A stretch of DNA of 64,000 nucleotides from CAZMRF01 sp964568735 (GTDB lineage Bacteria; Acidobacteriota; Polarisedimenticolia; JACPZX01). The position numbers were made by a program, and so were the translations under genes. The stretch covers positions 1 through 64,000 of the forward strand of contig CAZMRF010000022.1 of NCBI GenBank assembly GCA_964568735.1, read 5' to 3'. The stretch's first letter is position 1. The number at the start of each line of letters is the position of its first letter. Under the pieces are notes generated by a model. The model saw only the letters and a program-made list of their open reading frames with translations, had not been told where the DNA came from and ran no database searches. This document shows positions 41,263 to 49,247 of this stretch, piece after piece.

Positions 41263-43482
41263 ATGCAGATCACGCGCGGCGACAGTCGAGGCGGCACCGC
41301 CTGTCCCAATGGCCTTGCCTCGCGCGAGACCCAATGGCTCAGGAGGTTTACGGGCCTGACGATGGCATGGCTCGCCTTCGAGACGCTCAGCGGCCTCTCG
41401 CTCTACTTCCTTCCCTTCTCCGCGGCGAACCAGTGGATCGTTCTCCTGCACACGGGGCTGGGGCTCGTCTTCCTCCTCCCGGCCACCATCTACCAGGTGA
41501 GCCACCTCGTCGCGTACTGGCCGCGGGCCGGATCGGCCAACAAGGTCCTCGGCTACCTCTCGACGGTCTCCGCCCTCGCCGCCTCCGCGACGGGACTCTT
41601 CCTCACCTGGCAGGCGGCCTTCGGAGCGGCCATCTCCTACGCCTGGGACATGGCCCACGTCGTTTCCACCTTCGCTCTGATCGCCTTCCTGGCGCCGCAC
41701 CTCGCGATCGTGATCGTCCGGGACAGGGCTCTCGGCTTCCGCGAGAAGGGAGCGGCGCTGATCGAGGCCCAGGCGTCTGTCCTCCGCCGCGCCTTCCGGA
41801 TCCTCGCCGCGATGCTGATCGCCGTGGCGCTCGCCTGGTCCCTCTATCCCGGAGAGCGATGGGAGAACCGCTTCCCCAAGGACTACTCCTATCCCTACGG
41901 CGTGGACCGCCCCTTCTCCCCGAGCCTCGCGCGTACGGTCAGCGGCGGAGCCTACGACGCGGAATCGCTCGCGGGCTCCGAATCGTGCGGCACCTCGGGC
42001 TGCCACGAGCAGATCGCGGCCGAGTGGAGCGTCAGCGCGCACAGGTGGGCGGCCATGGACCCTGCCTTCCAGGCCATCCAGACGGAGATGGCGAAGCAGA
42101 ACGGGCCGGAGTCCACGCGCTACTGCGGCGGCTGCCACGATCCCATCTCCCTCTTCTCCGGCACGAAGAACATCTTCGCCGAGAACCTCACGGCCCTCGC
42201 GGGATACAGGGAAGGCGTCTCGTGCCTGACCTGCCACTCCATCAGGAAGACGGACCTCGAGGGGAACGCGAACTTCGTCATCGCTCAGCCCCCGCGCTAC
42301 CTCTTCGAGATGAAGGAGGGCCCCGCGGCCCGCTGGACGCGTGATTTCCTCATCCGGGCCTATCCCTGGGAGCACGTCGCGGCCCTCAGCAAGAGGCTCT
42401 TCAAGACGCCCGAGTACTGTGCGGCCTGCCACAAGCAGTTCATCGACAAGGAGGTGAACAACGTCGGCTGGGTCCAGCTCCAGAACCAGTTCGACAACTG
42501 GAGGAAGAGCCGCTGGAACCACCCCGACGATCCCCGGCGGACCATTGAATGCCGCGAGTGCCACATGCCCCTCGTGGCCTCCTCCGATCCGGCCTCTGGC
42601 GATCTTCTCGATTACAACCGCAGCGCGGCCGACGAACGCCATAGAAGCCACCGCTTCGTGGGAGCCAACCAGTTCATCCCGGCCCTGCTCAAGATCCCCG
42701 GGGCCGATGCGCAGATCGAGCTGACGCGCAGGTGGCTGCGGGGAGAGCAGGAGATACCCGAGATCGCGGAGAAGTGGGCGCGCGGCCCCGCCGTCGGGAT
42801 CGAGCTGGACATCCCCGGGAAGGCCTCCCCCGGCGAGGTCGTGCCCCTCAAGGTGGTCATCACCTCCAACAAGGTCGGCCACGACTTCCCGACGGGCCCC
42901 CTCGACATCATTCAGGCCTGGGTGGAGCTGACCGTGACCGACGAGAAGGGAGCGACGATTTTCCAGACGGGAAGCGTGGACCAGCGCCGCTTCATCGAGC
43001 CGGGCTCCTTCATGTTCAAGGCCGAGCCCGTGGATCAGTACGGGAACCTCATCGATCGGCACAACCTCTGGGAGATGGTGGGCGTGCGCTACCGCCGCTC
43101 CCTCTTCCCGGGCTTCTCCGACACCGCCGAGTTCGCCTTCAAGTGCCCAGGCTCGGCAGATCAACGCGAGCTGCCTCCGCAGCTCGACACCTCCGTCGCC
43201 TTCAAGGCTCCCGCGGCGGCGGCGGGCACCCTCCAGGTCACGGCGCGCCTGCTCTATCGGAAGACCGACCAGTTCCTCCTCAACTTCATGTTCGGGGAGA
43301 AGGAGGGGCTGACGGCGCCCATCACCGAGATGGCCCGGACCGAAGCGACCCTCGAGATCACCGCAGCCCCGGCCCGCCTCGCAAGGCGCGCCGCGATGCC
43401 GGAGCCGATGTCCGGCCTCGTCACCGCTCAATCCGGCTCCGATGCGGGCACCCCGGACTCCCCCGCCCCCGACGGACGATGA
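41263..43482 (+). CDS. Fused membrane cytochrome b-like and pentahaem cytochrome c protein
   Basis: 739 residues from ATG 41263. Residues about 25-195 contain five hydrophobic helices. His63 and His81 on one pair and His132 and His146 on another resemble a diheme four-helix cytochrome b. The periplasmic part carries haem c motifs: CGTSGCH (242-248, a CX4CH form), CGGCH (288-292), CLTCH (321-325), CAACH (386-390) and CRECH (430-434). The rest (about 450-739) is a beta-rich domain with FPTGPLDIIQAWVEL. This would oxidise quinol in the membrane and pass electrons to periplasmic or surface acceptors. The stop overlaps the start of the VCBS/ASPIC gene (ATGA), so the two are translated together. 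Confidence 0.88.
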   Translation: MQITRGDSRGGTACPNGLASRETQWLRRFTGLTMAWLAFETLSGLSLYFLPFSAANQWIVLLHTGLGLVFLLPATIYQVSHLVAYWPRAGSANKVLGYLSTVSALAASATGLFLTWQAAFGAAISYAWDMAHVVSTFALIAFLAPHLAIVIVRDRALGFREKGAALIEAQASVLRRAFRILAAMLIAVALAWSLYPGERWENRFPKDYSYPYGVDRPFSPSLARTVSGGAYDAESLAGSESCGTSGCHEQIAAEWSVSAHRWAAMDPAFQAIQTEMAKQNGPESTRYCGGCHDPISLFSGTKNIFAENLTALAGYREGVSCLTCHSIRKTDLEGNANFVIAQPPRYLFEMKEGPAARWTRDFLIRAYPWEHVAALSKRLFKTPEYCAACHKQFIDKEVNNVGWVQLQNQFDNWRKSRWNHPDDPRRTIECRECHMPLVASSDPASGDLLDYNRSAADERHRSHRFVGANQFIPALLKIPGADAQIELTRRWLRGEQEIPEIAEKWARGPAVGIELDIPGKASPGEVVPLKVVITSNKVGHDFPTGPLDIIQAWVELTVTDEKGATIFQTGSVDQRRFIEPGSFMFKAEPVDQYGNLIDRHNLWEMVGVRYRRSLFPGFSDTAEFAFKCPGSADQRELPPQLDTSVAFKAPAAAAGTLQVTARLLYRKTDQFLLNFMFGEKEGLTAPITEMARTEATLEITAAPARLARRAAMPEPMSGLVTAQSGSDAGTPDSPAPDGR

Positions 43483-46211
43483 GCCGTGAGGGGCGGCCGC
43501 GCGGCCTGAGCCGGACGAGGAGCCGCTCGCGCCTCTATCTCGGCCTCGGGCTCGCCCTCTTCGCGACCGCGACCGCGACCAGCATGCTCCTGCGCCCGGC
43601 GGTCGTCCCCTACACGCCGGGGAGCGAGGCCGGCGAGGGCGGTGAGATCACGAACCGGCTCGCGAGGGAGGTGCCTCTCTCCGCGCCACGCGTCCGGTTC
43701 ACTGACGTCGCCAGAGAGGCCGGGCTCGTCTTCACACACTTCAACGGACGCCGCTCGACACAGCTTCCCGAAGACATGGGATCGGGCGCGGCCTGGGGAG
43801 ACTACGACGGGGACGGCGATCCGGACCTCTACCTGGTGAACATCTCCTCGCCCCTGACCGCCTCGACGGAGGAGATGGCCGCTTCGCCGGCTCGATCCTC
43901 GCTCTTCCGCAACGAAGGAGGACGGTTCACCGACGTCACGGAGGAAGCAGGTGTCGGCGTCCGGGGACTGGGCATGGGGGCCGCATGGGGCGACCACGAT
44001 TCCGACGGGGATCTGGATCTCTTCGTGACGCGCTTCGGCACGAACCTCCTCTTCGAGAACCGGGGCGACGGGTCCTTCGCTGACGTCACGCAGGCGGCCG
44101 GGCTCGGCGGCGAGAACGGGTTCTGGGCCGGCGCCTCGTGGAGCGACTACGACCGCGACGGGGACGCGGATCTCTACGTCTGCGGGTACGTCCGCTACAG
44201 CTATGACGCGGCCGAAGCCGGCCGATCCTCCACGCAGTACAACGCCGTCGTCCCCTTCACTCTCAACCCCTCCACCTACCCTCCGGAGAGGAACCTGCTC
44301 TACCGCAACGACGGCGGGCGCTTCCATGAGTTGGCCGGGGAGGCCGGCGTGCGCAACGACTCGGGGCGCTCTCTCTCCGCGACGTGGGCCGATTTCGACG
44401 GCGACGGCTGGCCCGATCTCTATGTTGCGAACGACATCTCGGACAACGCGATGTTCCACAACCGTGGCGATGGCACCTTCGATGACGTCAGCCACGAGGC
44501 CTGGGTGGCCGACTACCGTGGCGCCATGGGACTCGCCGTGGGGGACCGGGACAACGACGGCGATCTCGACATCTTCGTCGCGCACTGGATCGCTCAGGAG
44601 AATGCACTCTACGACAACCTCCTCGACAGGATGCCGGCCACGAAGTCGGAGCCGATGCACTTCATCGACAACGCCGATCTCGTGGGGCTGGGGCAGATCG
44701 CCCTCGACTTCATCGGCTGGGGGACGGCCTTCATCGACTACGACAACGACGGGCGCCTCGATCTCTTCGTGACGAACGGGAGCACCTTCCAGAAGGAGGA
44801 CGATCCCTCGCAGCTCATCCCCATGCGGAACCACCTCTTCTGGAATGGCGGGGCCGAGGAGGGGTTCTTCGAGGCCGGGGCGGTGAGCGGGCCGGCCTTC
44901 GCCCGGGAGAACGTCGGGCGAGGGGCCGCCTTCGCCGACTACGACCTCGACGGCGACATCGACGTGGCGCTCGTGGAGCATGGCGGCCCGGCGCGGCTTC
45001 TCCGGAACGGCGGGAGCCGCGGATCCTGGTCGCGGATCATCCTGCGCGGCCCGGGCGGCGAGCGCGGCGGCAGGATGATCCCCGCGACGAGCACCTTCGC
45101 CCTGGGCGCGCGGGTCACGCTGACCTCGGGCTCAACGGTCCAGGTACGGGAGGTCGGTGATGCATCCTCCTACCTCTCGCAGCAGCCTCCGGGTGAGGTT
45201 CACTTCGGGCTGGGCGAGGCGCGCCGGATCGATCGTCTGGAGGTGGCCTGGCCGGACGGCACGCGCGAGGTTTACGAGGATCTCCCGGTGCGGACTTCGA
45301 TCCGGATCGTGCAGGGTGGCGAGCCCGAGATCCTCAGGACTTCCCGTGCCTCGAACCCTGCCGTGCCGGCCCATGAGCCCGGCAGCCTCGAGAGCACTCC
45401 CGGTGGATCGCCCGTTCGGGCCGGCGCACGTGCCGCCTCATCGACCGGGAGCCTGAATCGCGAGGAGGTGCGGAGATTCTGGGGCGACTTCCGCGAGGCC
45501 ACCGCGCTGCGTCATCGCGGCGAGTTCGCCCGGGCCGCCGCGCTCTACGAGCAGGCACTCACGATCGACGGGGAGCACGAGGACTCGCTCTACTACCTGG
45601 GCCACTGCCGTGCCGAGCAGAACGATCGTGCCGGCGCCAGAGCCGCCTTCGAGGCGCTTCTCGAGGTCAATCCCGAGAGCGCGCGAGGCCACGCCGCGCT
45701 CGGCGCGATCCTCGCCTCGCGGGATCCCTCCGCTCCGCGGGATCTCGCTTCGGCCGAGCGGCACTTCAGGGAAGCCCACAGGATCAACCGGGAGGAGACC
45801 GGCCCTCTCGTCAGGCTCTCCGAGATCCTCATCGTCCGCGGCGACCTCGACGAAGCGGGCCGCTGGCTCGAGGCGGCGGCTCTCACGAACGCGTGGAGCC
45901 GCGAGGCCTCGTTCCTGGCGGGGTACGTCCTGTGGGAGTCGGGGAGGAAGGAGCGCGCCGGGGATTACTACCGCCGAGCCGTCGAGGCAGGGATGCCTCG
46001 CGCCCCGGTGGCCGGCCTGCCGGGGGAGGGGGACCACAAGATCGAGACCGGGGGGAGTCCTCAGCCGGTCGCGGCCCCCCCGGCATCCCCGCTCGGGGAG
46101 ACGCTTTTCGGGGACCTCATCCCGGCACCGGGGTCGGACCCCCGTGACCCGGGCCCCGCCTTCGCGCGAGTCCACTCCCGCGTGCTGGACCTGTCGGAAC
46201 CCGCGCTCTAA
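43479..46211 (+). CDS. VCBS/FG-GAP and ASPIC (CRTAC1-like) protein with TPR tail
   Basis: 910 residues, overlapping the cytochrome stop by 4 bases. An N-terminal membrane anchor (about 20-38, LGLGLALFATATATSML) is followed by about six VCBS/FG-GAP repeats of a beta propeller with calcium-binding DxDxDG loops (for example WGDYDGDGDPDLYL, WADFDGDGWPDLYV, FIDYDNDGRLDLFV). The ASPIC/UnbV domain near residue 530-590 includes QVREVGDASSYLSQQPPGEV. From about residue 640 several TPRs follow. It is exported and probably acts as a large surface or periplasmic binding protein tied to the cytochrome. The pairing of these two genes recurs in Acidobacteriota; the function is not known. Confidence 0.88.
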   Translation: MSREGRPRGLSRTRSRSRLYLGLGLALFATATATSMLLRPAVVPYTPGSEAGEGGEITNRLAREVPLSAPRVRFTDVAREAGLVFTHFNGRRSTQLPEDMGSGAAWGDYDGDGDPDLYLVNISSPLTASTEEMAASPARSSLFRNEGGRFTDVTEEAGVGVRGLGMGAAWGDHDSDGDLDLFVTRFGTNLLFENRGDGSFADVTQAAGLGGENGFWAGASWSDYDRDGDADLYVCGYVRYSYDAAEAGRSSTQYNAVVPFTLNPSTYPPERNLLYRNDGGRFHELAGEAGVRNDSGRSLSATWADFDGDGWPDLYVANDISDNAMFHNRGDGTFDDVSHEAWVADYRGAMGLAVGDRDNDGDLDIFVAHWIAQENALYDNLLDRMPATKSEPMHFIDNADLVGLGQIALDFIGWGTAFIDYDNDGRLDLFVTNGSTFQKEDDPSQLIPMRNHLFWNGGAEEGFFEAGAVSGPAFARENVGRGAAFADYDLDGDIDVALVEHGGPARLLRNGGSRGSWSRIILRGPGGERGGRMIPATSTFALGARVTLTSGSTVQVREVGDASSYLSQQPPGEVHFGLGEARRIDRLEVAWPDGTREVYEDLPVRTSIRIVQGGEPEILRTSRASNPAVPAHEPGSLESTPGGSPVRAGARAASSTGSLNREEVRRFWGDFREATALRHRGEFARAAALYEQALTIDGEHEDSLYYLGHCRAEQNDRAGARAAFEALLEVNPESARGHAALGAILASRDPSAPRDLASAERHFREAHRINREETGPLVRLSEILIVRGDLDEAGRWLEAAALTNAWSREASFLAGYVLWESGRKERAGDYYRRAVEAGMPRAPVAGLPGEGDHKIETGGSPQPVAAPPASPLGETLFGDLIPAPGSDPRDPGPAFARVHSRVLDLSEPAL

Positions 46212-46263
46212 CTTGCTATCCTCCGGGCCGCACCGGACAGCTCCCGTCACCCGAGATCCCTCG

Positions 46264-47046
46264 ATGCCGCAAAAAGCCTCCCTTCGCGCAGGACTCATCG
46301 CAGCGCTCGTCCTGCCCGGCCTCGTGATGATGGGGACGGGTTGCTTCGCCCGAAAGGCGGAGCCCGAGGTAGCGCCCCAGCCTCCACCTCCGGAGCCGCC
46401 TCCCGAGCCCGAGGCGAAGCCCGACCCCAGGGTCGCCGAGCTGACCGAGAAGAACCGGAAGCTCGAGCTGACGCTCCTCGAGAAGGAGGCACGGATCAAG
46501 GATCTGGATGGGCGCATGGCCGAGCAGAAGCGCCGGTACGACGAGGCGATCCAGGAGGTGGTGCGGGCCAAGGCCAAGCTCCGCTCCCTGGAGTCGCGCG
46601 CCGAGGCCGCCTCGCAGATGGCCGAGACCGAGATCGCCTTCAAGGCCCTGAACGAGAGCGCTGGAGGCCCCGGCAACTCGGAGCTTCTCCAGATCGAGCA
46701 GATGATGACGATGAGCGTGGCGGAGTTCGAGAAGGAAAACTTCGGGGGAGCCCTCTACCTGAGCCTTCAGGCCAAGGAGCTGATCCAGGATGGCCAGCGC
46801 AAGCTCACGGAGCTGGGGGACATCCAGGCCGAGTCCGGCGAGATTCTCTTCAGCGTGCCGCTCACGCTCCAGGTGAGCCGAACCGCGAACGTCCGGCAGG
46901 AGCCCGGCCTCGACGCAGCGATCCTGGTGACGTTGAAAGAGGGATCACCGGTCATCGGCTACTCGCACAAGGGGGACTGGATCCGCGTCAAGATGGAGGG
47001 CGGGACGCAGGGCTGGGTCCACCAGAGCCTCCTCGCCGTCCGCTGA
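46264..47046 (+). CDS. Lipoprotein with coiled coil and C-terminal SH3 domain
   Basis: 260 residues. The lipobox is VMMGTGC, giving a lipid-modified Cys near residue 27. A Pro/Glu-rich spacer (residues about 36-52) is followed by a coiled coil (about 55-125, LTEKNRKLELTLLEKEARIK). A bacterial SH3 domain closes the protein (about 195-258, ANVRQEPGLDAAILVTLKEG and GWVHQSLLAVR). SH3 domains of this sort bind peptidoglycan, so it probably sits at the outer membrane and reaches the cell wall. TATCCT near 46216 could be part of its promoter. It follows the cytochrome operon by 52 bases. Confidence 0.85.
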   Translation: MPQKASLRAGLIAALVLPGLVMMGTGCFARKAEPEVAPQPPPPEPPPEPEAKPDPRVAELTEKNRKLELTLLEKEARIKDLDGRMAEQKRRYDEAIQEVVRAKAKLRSLESRAEAASQMAETEIAFKALNESAGGPGNSELLQIEQMMTMSVAEFEKENFGGALYLSLQAKELIQDGQRKLTELGDIQAESGEILFSVPLTLQVSRTANVRQEPGLDAAILVTLKEGSPVIGYSHKGDWIRVKMEGGTQGWVHQSLLAVR

Positions 47047-47069
47047 TCTGCCCAGCGAGTCCGCGTCGT

Positions 47070-47177
47070 GCGTCGAAGGGTTGCCCTGCGCTTCTACTTC
47101 CGCCCGTAGGCAGGTTTGCTCGCGTTTCCAGATCGATACCGGGCTCCAGACGTACGCTCCGGGCGACCCTTCGACGC
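47070..47177. repeat. Inverted repeat pair with 17-base arms
   Basis: The left arm 47070-47086 and right arm 47161-47177 are reverse complements at 16 of 17 positions (GCGTCGAAGGGTNGCCC), separated by 74 bases. The element lies in the convergent gap between the SH3 lipoprotein and the GGDEF gene. A 14-base piece of the right arm (CCCTTCGACGCGCT) recurs at 53780-53793. It could be a small non-autonomous mobile repeat or a long terminator-like structure; no target-site duplication is clear. Confidence 0.5.
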
Positions 47178-47183
47178 GCTTGA

Positions 47184-48941
47184 TCAGGTCGCTTTCTCGT
47201 CGCCCGTGCCGGCCCAGGCGGCGCGCGCGGGAATGACCTGGTTCCTGCCGCCCCGCTTGGCCTTGTAGAGCGCCATGTCCGCCTCGCGGATGATGGTCTC
47301 GGAGTCGTTCCCGCAATCCGGGTAGGAGGCGGCGCCCACGCTGATGGTGAGGCCGCTGAAGTCGCCCGACGCGCCCAGCTTCGCCTTCTCCACGGCGGCA
47401 CGCAGCCTCTCTCCCGTCTTGACCGCCTCGTCGGGGCCGATGTAGGGAAGCAGGACGAGGAACTCCTCTCCCCCGTACCTGGCCGCGTAGTCCGTCGTCC
47501 GGACCGTCTCCTTGATGACTCCCGCCACTCCGCGGATCACCTCGTCGCCTGCCTGATGCCCCCTCGCGTCGTTGAAGTTCTTGAAGCGATCGATGTCGAT
47601 CATCAGTACCGACACCGCGTGGCCGTGGCGCTCGGCGCGCCGGAACTCGTTCTCCACCGTCTCGTTCATGTGCTTGCGGTTGTGCAGGCCCGTCAGCCCG
47701 TCCGTGATGGAGATCCTGTGAAGCTCCTCGTTCTTCCGAACGAGGGCCTTGTTCGTCGCGTCCAGCTCCTCGCGCGCCTTGCGCAGCCGCGCCACCATCC
47801 GGTTGAAGACGACGGTCAGGTAGCCCACCTCGCCGCGGCCGTAGATGGGCACGTCCACGTCGAGGTCCCCTGCCGCCACCTTTCCCGCTCCGCCCGTAAG
47901 CCTCTCCAGCGGGCGCACGAGGGTGAGCCCCAGGAGCCAGGCCACGAAGCCCACTCCCAGGAGGCTCACGCCGACGAGGATGAGCGTGAGGTTGCGGAGG
48001 GCTGCGATCTCGGCGTACTCCACCTCGCGCGGCTTCTCGGCCACGACGCCCCAGCTCAATCCGGCAACCCGCTCCAGGGCGCCGACGACCTCCCTGCCGG
48101 CGAGGCCGACGAACTGCAGCGGGACCACCTTCGCCTCGAAGAGGTCCTTCGCCGTGGACTTCGGCAGGCTCGTGGCGAGCGGCCTCTGATCGAGGGGCGG
48201 GTAGCTGCTGATGACCTGCCCCGTTTCCGTGACCGCGTAGAGCTGATCCGTCTCCGTCCTGATCTGGTTCTTCAAGAGCTCCTCGACCCCTGCGAGATCC
48301 AGCTTCACGGCGATGAGGCCGAGGGATCGATTGCCGGCCGCGCGAACCGACTTGGCGGCGAGGAGGACGCCGGCGTCGAGGGCCTCATCACGGTAGGGCA
48401 GCCCCACGACCATCTCCCCGGCCGCCGCCTTCTCACGCCACCCCTGGGGCAGATCGATCTTTGTCGCGCTCTCGGAGCTGCTGGCCACGAGGCGGCCCTC
48501 GAGGTCCAGGACGGCCAGCTCGGCGTAGTCCGGGAAGCGGGCCTTGACCGACTTGAGATAGGCACGGAGGCGCGAGAGCTCCGGGCTCAGCGCCGCATCG
48601 CCGGGAGAGGAGAGCTTCTCGAGGTTCTCGGAGACCTCGTAGGAGCTGGCGAAGACCCCCACGTCATACTGCTTTCGCTCCAGCCAGAGGCCGATCTCCC
48701 GCGAGGAGCTCGAGGCGAGGCTGGTCAGCTCCTGGCGGATCTTGTCCTCCAGCACCTCCAGGTTGTTGCGGTAGGAGACCCAGCCCATCGTGATGGACGG
48801 GAGGAGAGTGGCCAGGAGCGCGAAGGCGATGATCTTGCTCCGGATACTGCTCAGACGGAGCAGGTCGAGCGTCCTGGTGATCGCCCTTTCGAGCTGGAAC
48901 AGAGGCCACCTCTTCCGGAGCCAGGTCTGGGGGCGGCTCAC
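47184..48941 (-). CDS. Membrane-bound diguanylate cyclase (GGDEF) with sensor and HAMP domains
   Basis: 585 residues from a GTG at 48941; an ATG at 49049 in the same frame would add 36 residues but lies beyond the hairpin repeat that carries a TAGAAT element. Two transmembrane helices (IIAFALLATLLPSITMGWVS and LTLILVGVSLLGVGFVAWLL) enclose a periplasmic dCache-like sensor domain of about 260 residues. A HAMP domain (VRPLERLTGGAGKVAAGDLD) leads to a GGDEF domain with SITDGLTGLHNRKHMNE and the active site YGGEEF. It makes cyclic di-GMP in response to an extracellular signal. A complete active site suggests a working enzyme; I see no RxxD inhibitory site before GGEEF. Confidence 0.9.
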   Translation of the reverse strand: MSRPQTWLRKRWPLFQLERAITRTLDLLRLSSIRSKIIAFALLATLLPSITMGWVSYRNNLEVLEDKIRQELTSLASSSSREIGLWLERKQYDVGVFASSYEVSENLEKLSSPGDAALSPELSRLRAYLKSVKARFPDYAELAVLDLEGRLVASSSESATKIDLPQGWREKAAAGEMVVGLPYRDEALDAGVLLAAKSVRAAGNRSLGLIAVKLDLAGVEELLKNQIRTETDQLYAVTETGQVISSYPPLDQRPLATSLPKSTAKDLFEAKVVPLQFVGLAGREVVGALERVAGLSWGVVAEKPREVEYAEIAALRNLTLILVGVSLLGVGFVAWLLGLTLVRPLERLTGGAGKVAAGDLDVDVPIYGRGEVGYLTVVFNRMVARLRKAREELDATNKALVRKNEELHRISITDGLTGLHNRKHMNETVENEFRRAERHGHAVSVLMIDIDRFKNFNDARGHQAGDEVIRGVAGVIKETVRTTDYAARYGGEEFLVLLPYIGPDEAVKTGERLRAAVEKAKLGASGDFSGLTISVGAASYPDCGNDSETIIREADMALYKAKRGGRNQVIPARAAWAGTGDEKAT

Positions 48942-48947
48942 GACGCC

Positions 48948-48974
48948 GCCGGAGGGCGATTCTATCCCTCCGGG
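48948..48974. repeat. 27-bp hairpin repeat, copy 1
   Basis: GCCGGAGGGCGATTCTATCC followed by CTCCGGG: arms CCGGAGGG (48949-48956) and CCCTCCGG (48966-48973) around a nine-base loop. Read on the minus strand the loop contains GATAGAATC, a -10 element pointing at the GGDEF gene 8 bases away. The same 27 bases occur at 51277-51303. Confidence 0.75.
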
Positions 48975-49247
48975 GCCGATCCCTGCATGGCCTGGGTATA
49001 ACCGGGCCGGATCGTCCGGCTCGGCTGCTGGAATGGCGGGGAATTCCACGCTCTCCGGGCGGGGCGCGCACCCCCCCCGGGCGCCCGAAGCTGGCGAAGG
49101 CCGGCAGGGGAGGAGGCCCGGAGCCGGTGATAGGTTGACCTGCGCCGCATTCCTGGGAATAGCGCGATGGGAAAGAGGCCGGGCGACAGGGAACGAGCAG
49201 AGCCACTACGGGGCTCGTCCCCCGACCCGATCATGGAAGGGCCTCCC

